Virus record (IMG/VR): IMGVR_UViG_3300006128_000663
Span: 1-34,097 of that record
DNA from: a virus
Reading direction: 5' to 3' (one strand)
Length of the DNA stretch: 34,097 bases
Numbering within the stretch: position 1 is the stretch's first letter; the number at the start of each line of letters is the position of its first letter. Made by a program: the position numbers and the translations under genes. The notes under the pieces were generated by a model, which had not been told where the DNA came from, searched no databases, and saw only the letters and a list, made by a program, of their open reading frames with translations. Shown one piece after another: positions 22,315 to 29,700 of the stretch.

Positions 22315-22349
22315 TCTAGGCATATGCGCTAGAAAAATTTTAAATCAAT

Positions 22350-22379
22350 TTGATATTATCATATACATTTAGTTACAAT
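22350..22379 (+). promoter_or_regulatory. Possible sigma70-type promoter before the methyltransferase gene
   Basis: TTGATA (22350-22355), 18-base spacer, TACAAT (22374-22379). It ends only five bases before ATG 22385, so if it is used the real start may be downstream, for example TTG 22409. Confidence 0.35.
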
Positions 22380-22384
22380 GTTGT

Positions 22385-23044
22385 ATGTTACATAGGAATA
22401 ATCCGTTGACTACACAATCTCCTCTTTTAAATCAACTATTTTATCTATACAAAACTGATAAAGGTAGAAATGGATATTCTGGCATATACGAGTGTATGTT
22501 TCATGATAAACGAGATAAAATAACATCGATGTTAGAAATTGGAATTGGAACCATGATCCCGGGTATGATATCATCAATGGTAGACTTTGGATTAGAAGGT
22601 TACAAACCCGGCGGCTCGTTAAGAGCCTGGCGAGATTATTTTCCAAATGCAAATATATATGGTTTTGATATTCAGTCTGATACACAGTTTACAGAAGAAC
22701 GCATCTTCACCATGCAAGGTGATTCGAGAGTTTCAGAAGATGTTGATGCTAAATTATCTAAGTATGGATTAAGATCATTTGATATTATTATAGATGACGG
22801 TTCTCACAAGGCAAATGAACAAATAATAACATTACAAAACTTCTTCAAGTATTTGAAACCAGGTGGTATGTATATAATAGAAGATGTTGGTTGGGGTAAT
22901 TCTGGTAACTTATCATCTGTTAAAGACGTAGTCGGCGACTTACCAATGTTCTTTCTTGGACCACACAATAATATCATAGTTATTGCAAATCCGATAATAA
23001 ATCCAAGTGAGTTAGAACGTGTCAGAGCTCGACAGTTTTTCTAA
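22385..23044 (+). CDS. Class I SAM-dependent methyltransferase (MycE-like)
   Basis: 219 residues. Motif I is MLEIGIGT (about 49-56); GGSLRAWRDYFPNANIYGFD, then FDIIIDDGSHKANEQ and LKPGGMYIIEDVGW follow in the order and spacing known from the macrolide sugar O-methyltransferase MycE and its many bacterial relatives, including metal-dependent O-methyltransferases of surface sugars. The N-terminal YLYKTDKGRNGYSGIYECMF also fits. It follows two dioxygenase genes, so the three may modify one substrate, perhaps a glycan or the phage fibre. The ATG has a weak ribosome site. The last 33 bases overlap the convergent minus-strand gene. Confidence 0.85.
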   Translation: MLHRNNPLTTQSPLLNQLFYLYKTDKGRNGYSGIYECMFHDKRDKITSMLEIGIGTMIPGMISSMVDFGLEGYKPGGSLRAWRDYFPNANIYGFDIQSDTQFTEERIFTMQGDSRVSEDVDAKLSKYGLRSFDIIIDDGSHKANEQIITLQNFFKYLKPGGMYIIEDVGWGNSGNLSSVKDVVGDLPMFFLGPHNNIIVIANPIINPSELERVRARQFF

Positions 23045-23362
23045 TTTAGCTAGTTTGACTTCTAATTCAGCTATACGACTTTCTAACGTATTAGTGTGCG
23101 ACTGCCGGTTGTTGCATGTTTTGGTTGATTTTTCAACATATGGTGTGATTGGAATGTTGTATTGATTTGCTATTATTGTTTGATAAAGATCTTTTCCGTG
23201 CTGTTCAGTATCATTTAATGATGCTGTAAATGGAATGGTCATTTTAAACGGTTCAACAAGTTCAACCTCAACATCTATTCTACTGCCGTCTTTGGTTACA
23301 TACTGAGGATTTTGATAACCAGTCCATTTGAATGTTACATTCACTATGCTATCCTCATCCAA
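23012..23362 (-). CDS. Fibre-associated protein with C-terminal coiled coil
   Basis: 116 residues, second gene of a minus-strand pair; its start overlaps the end of the fibre-like gene by 19 bases. The first 75 residues are beta-rich (SIVNVTFKWTGYQNPQYVTK, DVEVELVEPFKMTIPFTASL), and residues about 90-112 form a coiled coil (TLESRIAELEVKLAKLEKLS), a common trimerisation or attachment element. It may be a fibre chaperone or tip-associated protein. Its end overlaps the methyltransferase gene on the other strand by 33 bases. Not recognised by family. Confidence 0.55.
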   Translation of the reverse strand: MDEDSIVNVTFKWTGYQNPQYVTKDGSRIDVEVELVEPFKMTIPFTASLNDTEQHGKDLYQTIIANQYNIPITPYVEKSTKTCNNRQSHTNTLESRIAELEVKLAKLEKLSSSDTF

Positions 23363-24006
23363 AGTGCAAGAGCTGTTATTATAGCGTAACTATATGATCC
23401 GTCGCTAGCCGTATCAGTTCCAGTTTGAAATCTATGCAACCCGTGACATCTCCAGGCACCAGCTAATCCTAATTTTGGATTAAATGTATCTATAGTTGAT
23501 CCATTTGCGATTAGACCGTACCAAGACTGTGAACTTGGATCACTGTACGGAGCAAATGGTGTTCCATAATAGTTTCCTTGTCCCTGTGTATCATCTCCGG
23601 TAATGCCAGCAAAGACGATGGATCCTATACCTCCTAATTCAGGTATAGGTATACTCCAACTTGTTACACCGGTGCCGTCTGTTGTTAAACACTGTCCTTT
23701 AGATCCAGTGTCAGGAGGTAAAGTTATTGTTATGTTATCTGTCCCTGCATCAGACACAGATAATGTTACAGAATTACTAAATGAAGTGTCGCCTAATATT
23801 ATATAACCGCCGTTAAAAGCACCATTGCCGCCAACGGTTAATAATTCAGTTGTTCCCGGTACTCCTATGCCTATATTCCCATTTAAATCTGCATAAAGTT
23901 TTGAAGATTTAACTAGCCATCCATCAGAATTTCTGGCAAAAACAAATCTGCCTCGCTCTGTGACTTTGTTTCCAGATGCATCAGTACCGCTATAATTTAT
24001 AGTCAT
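23344..24006 (-). CDS. Tail-fibre or short-fibre-like structural protein
   Basis: 220 residues. It has phrases frequent in phage fibres: LNGNIGIGVPGTTELLTVGG, TITLPPDTGSKGQCLTTDG and GTGVTSWSIP, that is, short Gly-rich repeats with a trailing TDG-x-G-V-x-W element. The C-terminus (GAWRCHGLHRF ... ALWMRIA) is a compact hydrophobic end as in fibre tips. It is about a fifth of the usual length of a full T4 fibre subunit, so it may be an accessory fibre or one piece of a modular fibre. An AATAAATA box on the minus strand lies 23 bases upstream. It is inserted, in opposite orientation, within plus-strand late genes. Confidence 0.7.
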   Translation of the reverse strand: MTINYSGTDASGNKVTERGRFVFARNSDGWLVKSSKLYADLNGNIGIGVPGTTELLTVGGNGAFNGGYIILGDTSFSNSVTLSVSDAGTDNITITLPPDTGSKGQCLTTDGTGVTSWSIPIPELGGIGSIVFAGITGDDTQGQGNYYGTPFAPYSDPSSQSWYGLIANGSTIDTFNPKLGLAGAWRCHGLHRFQTGTDTASDGSYSYAIITALALWMRIA

Positions 24007-24029
24007 TTATAACCCTTACAATAACTCTG

Positions 24030-24037
24030 TATTTATT
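24030..24037 (-). promoter_or_regulatory. Minus-strand late promoter box AATAAATA
   Basis: AATAAATA read on the minus strand, 23 bases upstream of the start of the fibre-like gene. It shows that the minus-strand pair has its own late-type signal. Confidence 0.55.
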
Positions 24038-24083
24038 GAATGTATTGTAGGTGTTAATAAACATATTTTTAGTTTGTTAATTT

Positions 24084-24091
24084 AATAAATA
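24084..24091 (+). promoter_or_regulatory. Late promoter box AATAAATA
   Basis: AATAAATA, 19 bases upstream of ATG 24111, with AAAGG between box and gene. It is divergent from the minus-strand box at 24030-24037. Confidence 0.55.
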
Positions 24092-24110
24092 TGCTTAAAG
24101 GTATATATTA

Positions 24111-24335
24111 ATGAGAGCAAATGAATTCCTAACTGAAGGTTGTAATACACCTGTTATTGTCGTCGACGTTCAGACCGAATATTCAGGTATGCTAGATAGC
24201 GCAGAAAAAGTAGAATCAATTTTAAGGGAAAATAATATAAATCCGGGTATACGTACTTGTCCACATTGTGGTAAAACAGGCCAAACAAGCAATATGCTAC
24301 GTTGGCATTTTAATAACTGTAAATCAACGAAATAA
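24111..24335 (+). CDS. Chimeric small protein: capsid-targeting-like leader + zinc finger
   Basis: 74 residues. The leader MRANEFLTEG is the closest in the window to the T4 internal-protein type, with LTE as the cleavage tripeptide. PVIVVDVQTEYSG at 14-26 looks like the first strand of a larger phage protein that then breaks off. Residues 50-70 form a zinc finger, Cys50-x2-Cys53-x12-His66-x3-Cys70 (CPHCGKTGQ ... RWHFNNC), of the kind found at the C-termini of phage homing endonucleases. The gene is therefore probably a recombination product: leader, fragment and finger. Whether it is functional is open; a late box and AAAGG precede it. Confidence 0.6.
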   Translation: MRANEFLTEGCNTPVIVVDVQTEYSGMLDSAEKVESILRENNINPGIRTCPHCGKTGQTSNMLRWHFNNCKSTK

Positions 24336-24339
24336 ATTC

Positions 24340-24347
24340 TATAAATA
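24340..24347 (+). promoter_or_regulatory. Perfect T4 late promoter TATAAATA, five bases before a start codon
   Basis: TATAAATA identical to the T4 consensus. It ends five bases before ATG 24353. T4 late transcripts start about 5-7 bases after the box, so the mRNA would begin at or near the ATG, with no ribosome site. Confidence 0.7.
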
Positions 24348-24352
24348 TCTTC

Positions 24353-25072
24353 ATGAGAGCCAGTGATTTAAATCCTGATGTTACTATAGATGCTCATCGC
24401 GCGGGCAATACCATATGGTTAGATTACTTCGAAGTACCTACTAGAGGCAAAGGGCACGGATCCAAAGAATATTTAAAATGGGAAAAAGGTCTACCCAAAG
24501 ATATTAAAATAATACGTCTATATGCATCTGATGCCGGTTATGGTAAAAGTCATGAATTTTGGGATCGTATGGGGTTTGATTACGAATTTCAAGATGACGA
24601 TAATCAAATGATTAAGTATATCAATACAGAAACAAAGTTAGATGAGACATTAAGAAAATTCTATCATGGAAGTTTTGACAACCTACCAGTAGGTACGGTA
24701 CTAACTCCCAGAGACAATTACGAAAGCAATTGGCAACATACGGATTTCTATGCACCATTAGAAAAGTATCGTCCCGATAACATGTTAGCACATCGAAAAA
24801 GTGTGTTTATATGTGATAATCCAGATGATGTTGATCTGGCAGGTGGTGCTACAGATTGGTTGTTTACAGTGGAACCACAAGGTCCTGTTCAACGTCATGA
24901 TCTTAACTGGGGATCAGAAATAAGTATGCTAATAAGTGATGGTTATGATATAGACAGTCCAGAAGTTAAACGTGCAGCCAAAAACTATTGGGCAGGTGTT
25001 CCGCACCATAATGAAAGTGTTTGGGAATATCTAACACCAGCTGCAAAGATAACGCATGTGGAGCCTTACTGA
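24353..25072 (+). CDS. GNAT acetyltransferase + ADP-ribosyltransferase-like fusion
   Basis: 239 residues. Residues 1-90 resemble a small GNAT domain: WLDYFEVPTRGKGHGSKEYL has the R/Q-x-x-G-x-G/A acetyl-CoA motif (RGKGHG, 31-36) and ends with EFWDRMGFDYEF, the usual last strands. Residues 103-239 begin FYHGSFDNLPVGTVLTPR, typical of ADP-ribosyltransferase-like toxin and phage domains (the F-Y-H-G-S first strand), followed by SVFICDNPDDVDLAGGATDW and a VEPQGPVQRHDLNWGSE block. The leader MRASDLNPD fits the cluster pattern loosely but lacks [LI]xE. The protein may acetylate and ADP-ribosylate host targets, as T4 Alt does the latter. It may be translated leaderless; the next gene starts at TGATG. 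Confidence 0.65.
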   Translation: MRASDLNPDVTIDAHRAGNTIWLDYFEVPTRGKGHGSKEYLKWEKGLPKDIKIIRLYASDAGYGKSHEFWDRMGFDYEFQDDDNQMIKYINTETKLDETLRKFYHGSFDNLPVGTVLTPRDNYESNWQHTDFYAPLEKYRPDNMLAHRKSVFICDNPDDVDLAGGATDWLFTVEPQGPVQRHDLNWGSEISMLISDGYDIDSPEVKRAAKNYWAGVPHHNESVWEYLTPAAKITHVEPY

Positions 25073-26628
25073 TGCGAGCTAGAGAATTTATTACAGAAAA
25101 TTACTTAATTGATTTATCATTAAATGAATTAAAAGATATACAATACGCTGTTCAAACTGAAGCAGACGATATCAATGACAAAAGTATGATGTCCAATTTA
25201 ACCAAGGAAAAAGTCAATGGATTAAAAAAAGATTATCAAGCATTAACTGCTATACAAAAAGTCATTACAAACAATATCAAAGCTATAACCTATGCAAAAG
25301 AAGATCCTACTATATTTGATACCAATATATTCATGTACGATTGGGATGGTGATGTGGACGGCGGTGTAGCTGCAATTCATATTGCATTAAAAGATAATCT
25401 AGCCGAGATCAAATGGTTAGGGAGTTATGATACATATGGTAGCAAACTCATGAAGTCTGCACTTGAAGTTGCAAAGAGCCGTGGTGCAACACAAGTGAAA
25501 GTTGATGCAAAATGGAATAGTGAAGGCTTCTATCGTAAAATGGGATTAGCTGATGTACCCAATCAAGAGCCAGATACAGGAGAAGCATTCAGAGGCAGTA
25601 AGTTAACCACAATGGCAGGAACTCTTGAAGAAGGTGGTTGGGCCAGTACAATAACACAAGGTACTGTTATACATCCCAGTACAGTTAAATTAGCACTAAA
25701 AGTTGTTGAAAAATTTATTAATAAATTCAATACTTGGTCAAAAACAAAAGGTATCCCACCTGTGCGTATTGGTCATCCCACCGGCAGTAGTGCATATCAC
25801 GACGTAGATACAGAAGATAAAATCTACGGCGATATTGATTTACAAATCATTGTACCAGAACTAGAAGAACTACAAAGCAAGTCGACTGGACAAATTCAAT
25901 ATTTTTGGAATAAACTATTTGGTGAATTTGGCAAAACACTAAGCTGGGTCCATCCAGACAGTGATCCCGGACATCCGATCCTACAAGTTGCACCAGATGC
26001 GTGGGTACAAATTGATTTTATGCCTCATCCAGAATCTCTTGCCACCTGGGGACGTTTTCGTGCAACCCCGGAACGCGGTGTTAAAGGATTACTAAATGGT
26101 AACATATTTTCTATTATTGGTCTCATGCTCAAATTAAATCTACAACATAGTGGTGTGCAGTATAAAGAACGTGACGGCAAACGTATGCCTTATACAGACA
26201 CTAAGAAAGACTTTGAACTTAAAACTCTAACAACTAATATAGAAACGTTTGTACGTGATATATTTGATCACGAATATCAAACAATAACTGGGAAAGATTC
26301 TAATACAGCTGAAGTAGATCCATTGTTACAAAAACATGCAGGAAGTGATTTAGAAACTGTTAAAATCAGTAACTTAGTAAATGCTGTTAAAGGTTTGGCA
26401 CGTAGTTTTGAGTTGAACCACATGTACGGAAAGGGCATATTAAGTGATTATAAAGATGCCAATGAGTGGTTGGCAAAATTTTGGGAAATGTATGAAGCTA
26501 AAGCTATTGGAGCAGTAAATGCCGTGAAGCGAGACAAAGCTGAAACACCAGAAGCTGTTGCTAGAGCAAAAGCAGATAGAGATGCTATCATATCTGGATT
26601 GGCCAGGATTAAGGAAATGTTTAAATGA
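25072..26628 (+). CDS. GNAT acetyltransferase + pol-beta-like nucleotidyltransferase fusion
   Basis: 518 residues from ATG 25072, overlapping the previous stop as TGATG; a frame open back to 25021 has no ribosome site. The leader MRAREFITEN has ITE. Domain 1 (about 95-175) is GNAT-like: DGGVAAIHIALKDNLAEIKW, GSYDTYGSKLMKSALEVAKS, GFYRKMGL. After LEEGGWAST (185-193), another possible cleavage point, domain 2 (about 200-440) has nucleotidyltransferase motifs: Gly238-Ser239 in GHPTGSS, GDID at 253-256, and VQIDF (312-316). These match domain 1 of the 908-residue fusion protein. The C-terminus is helical and charged. An added group such as AMP on host RNA or protein is plausible, unproven. Confidence 0.7.
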   Translation: MRAREFITENYLIDLSLNELKDIQYAVQTEADDINDKSMMSNLTKEKVNGLKKDYQALTAIQKVITNNIKAITYAKEDPTIFDTNIFMYDWDGDVDGGVAAIHIALKDNLAEIKWLGSYDTYGSKLMKSALEVAKSRGATQVKVDAKWNSEGFYRKMGLADVPNQEPDTGEAFRGSKLTTMAGTLEEGGWASTITQGTVIHPSTVKLALKVVEKFINKFNTWSKTKGIPPVRIGHPTGSSAYHDVDTEDKIYGDIDLQIIVPELEELQSKSTGQIQYFWNKLFGEFGKTLSWVHPDSDPGHPILQVAPDAWVQIDFMPHPESLATWGRFRATPERGVKGLLNGNIFSIIGLMLKLNLQHSGVQYKERDGKRMPYTDTKKDFELKTLTTNIETFVRDIFDHEYQTITGKDSNTAEVDPLLQKHAGSDLETVKISNLVNAVKGLARSFELNHMYGKGILSDYKDANEWLAKFWEMYEAKAIGAVNAVKRDKAETPEAVARAKADRDAIISGLARIKEMFK

Positions 26629-26645
26629 GAATATACGAGATTTAA
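26625..26645 (+). pseudogene. Six-codon remnant of a capsid-targeting leader (MRIYEI)
   Basis: ATG 26625 overlaps the previous stop as ATGA and reads MRIYEI, then TAA. The six residues are exactly the opening of the cluster's leader pattern. Coding sequence does not continue. It looks like the stub of a lost gene, or a leader separated from the polyvalent gene that follows. Confidence 0.45.
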
Positions 26646-26688
26646 GTAAGTCATAGCCAGTAACTTATAATACAATCGCAAGAAAAAC

Positions 26689-26696
26689 AATAAATA
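26689..26696 (+). promoter_or_regulatory. Late promoter box AATAAATA
   Basis: AATAAATA, 26 bases before ATG 26723 of the polyvalent-protein gene. GAGCG lies between box and gene as a weak ribosome site. Confidence 0.55.
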
Positions 26697-26722
26697 TTCA
26701 CGCAACAACTCTGAGCGATATT

Positions 26723-29700
26723 ATGAACATAGATAAAATGGTGGGTCAATTTCGAGAATTCTTGTTATTCTGTAAGGATCATTTAGAATTAGATAAACTA
26801 CCTAAAATACATTGGTATACAAACGATGATGTAGGTGAATCACGTCCTAGTTTTGGATCATTTCATAATGAAGATCAAGTTATTAAAATTGGTATCAATA
26901 ATCGCCATCCACTGGATATAATGAGAACACTGGCACATGAGCTTACTCATTATAAACAATGGACCCAAAATAAACTGCATAGTGGTAGTGGCGAAACAGG
27001 CAGTCCTGAGGAAAACGAAGCCAATGCTGTAGCTGGTATTATCATGCGTGACTGGAATGCTGCTCATGAAGAAATGTTCAAACAGACTGCAATTGACGAA
27101 GCAATAACTCTGGGTAAGAAAAAAGATGGTAGAGCAGCAAAATGGATTGACCATATGTATGCTACCCTACCACGTAATCCAATGAATCCCGATCAAATTG
27201 CACTTGTGTATGGCGAGGGCGATGATCAAGGACTAGCATTAATAGAATTAGAACTAGACCACTACTATGCTGATACTGCTAATATCAAATGGATACAAGC
27301 ATATCCACAACGTCAAGGTGTTGGTCGTAAAGCTCTAACAGACATACAACATATGGCAGCAGAAGCAGGTGTAAGTCTTTCATTGGTTACGTGGAAATTG
27401 GGTAAAGTTTCGCCCAAGGCACTTGCCAAGTTTTATAAGAGCATGGGGTTCGGAAAAGATACTAAGAGCGGACAGTTAAAATGGACTGCACCTGTTAGTG
27501 AATCTGACGCAGATAGTGTCCCGCAGGAAGTTTGGGATTTTATAAAAGATCTTACAAGTGAGGACGTCGGTAAAGAACGTATAGACGACTATGTAGTCCA
27601 CTTTGAAGGATTTAGTGACATGTGCCAAATTGCCGCAGCAGAACGTTGTAAGTTACCCAGCACAGATCCTCTACATTTAAACAAGTATGACGATGTGTAT
27701 GATGAGGTACTTGCAGATTTTATTGGCAGAGAAGCAGGTGATAAACCTGTAGCAAGTGGTTTAGCAGGAGACGAATGGTATCCTATATTTTACGCAGTAT
27801 TCTATAAACCAATTTTAGATGAATCAACATTAACACACATTGATCAACATCACGATCACGGAGGAAGTTTAGAAGGTTATGTAGTAGATACAGATCAACC
27901 TCAGTTATACAACTATCTAACAGGACAAGGTGCTAGCCCAGAATTAGCCAAAAAGATAGCATCAAAATATCACCGCGTCGGTATTATACGTAACATGTGG
28001 GTTGATGAAGATTTACGCAACGGCGGAATAGGCAGCGAAATGCTAGAATCTGCAATCGATCAAGCATTTGGGCAAGGTGCAGATGCTATTATATTAGTAG
28101 CTGACATGGCAGAAGATAACTCACAACTTGGTAAACCTCTGGACAAATGGTATGCGGGTTGGGGATTCGAGACTGTTGGTCGTGCCGGCAGTGATATTGT
28201 AATGGTTCTTGATAACGAACTACACGAAGTTTGGAGCAAAAAATACAAAAAAAGTATCAATTGTAGTCATCCAAAAGGCTTTTCACAGAAGGCTCACTGC
28301 GCCGGACGTCGTGCTAGACAAGCAGGCAAACACACAAAGAGCAAAAGCGTGAGTGAATCTGCTATTAATAAACTATATGATCGCAAACATTTGGATACGT
28401 GTTTAGTTAAACTTTGCAGTATGATAGTTGAGGGACAACAAACCGATCCGGACTATCACGGTATGGTCGCTGCGGCTGTGTTAGATCCGGATCATAATAA
28501 AACTGCTAGTACCAGTACTAGAAAAGATGGTAAATGGAGACATGCTGAACGTAATGCTATAGACTTATACCTAGAAACATATGGCGAAATCCCTGAAGGT
28601 AGCATTATTGTAACAACATTAAGTCCGTGCGATAACGCAATGAGCAATCGTTATGGACATAGTTGTACTGACTTAATTAATGAATGTCCAGTAAACGAAG
28701 TCTACTGTGGATATATGGATCCAAGCCAACTTGACGAAGATTTTGAATTCACTGTCGAAGATACTAAAAATACAAAAATACAAGAGCTATGTAAGAAGTT
28801 TGCTGCTACATTCCTGGTCAATGAGAACTTTGCAGACGGTAAGGGCCCGGGTAGACCAGGAGATAGTCAGCGTCATGGTATTCCCAAAGGTGCTACAATA
28901 GCACAATTAGAGAAGGCTGCTAAGGCACCAGGACGCAAAGGTCAACTAGCACGTTGGCAGTTGAACATGCGTAGAGGTCGTGCTAAGAATGAAAGCATAG
29001 TAAGTGAAGGCACTACAGCGTTTCATAGCAGTGCAGTATCAACTATTTCTAAGTTTAATTCTTTCAGTCATTTTGGGACAGAAGCAGCAGCCGCGGATAG
29101 AATTAAAAATCTTATCAAACAAAAAAGACTAAGTCCCGATGCACTTATTACAATCTATAGTGTTGATTTAAATATTAAGAATCCACTTATGATAAGAGAC
29201 TATGCTAATGTGCAGCATTCAGCAGGAATCTATGCAGCAGCTCTTAAAGATAAAAAGATAATTGATCAAGATATTATGGTTAGAATACGATCAAACAATC
29301 CATTTAGCGATGTCGACTCGGATCAATCCACTGAGGAAAAAAGCAAGTTATGGCCTAAGTACGAAAAAAATAATCTAGCTACTATAAAGAAAATTCTTAA
29401 AAGCAAGGGATATGACGGATTAGTTTATAAGAACGCAGCAGAAGATAAAGGTAGTTTATCATATGTTATTCTTGATCCTAATCAAGTACGTATAACAGGA
29501 AAGAAACAAATTCCTGCTAAAGAATTGATCAAAACAAATAAACTTAAAGTTGCCGAAGATAGCAAATTATTAGACAAGCCAACACCAACTGTTGGTGAGC
29601 TAGCAGAAAAATATCATACCAGTTTGTTAGCAGTTGAACAACAAATGCGCAAGGGTATTAGAGTAGAGATGGAACATACTGGTAAGTATAGAGTTGCAAA

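Noticed and set aside
24153-24192. VIVVDVQTEYSG as the start of an isochorismatase-type hydrolase
   Set aside because: Only the first strand is present; the catalytic Lys and Cys and the rest of the fold are missing.
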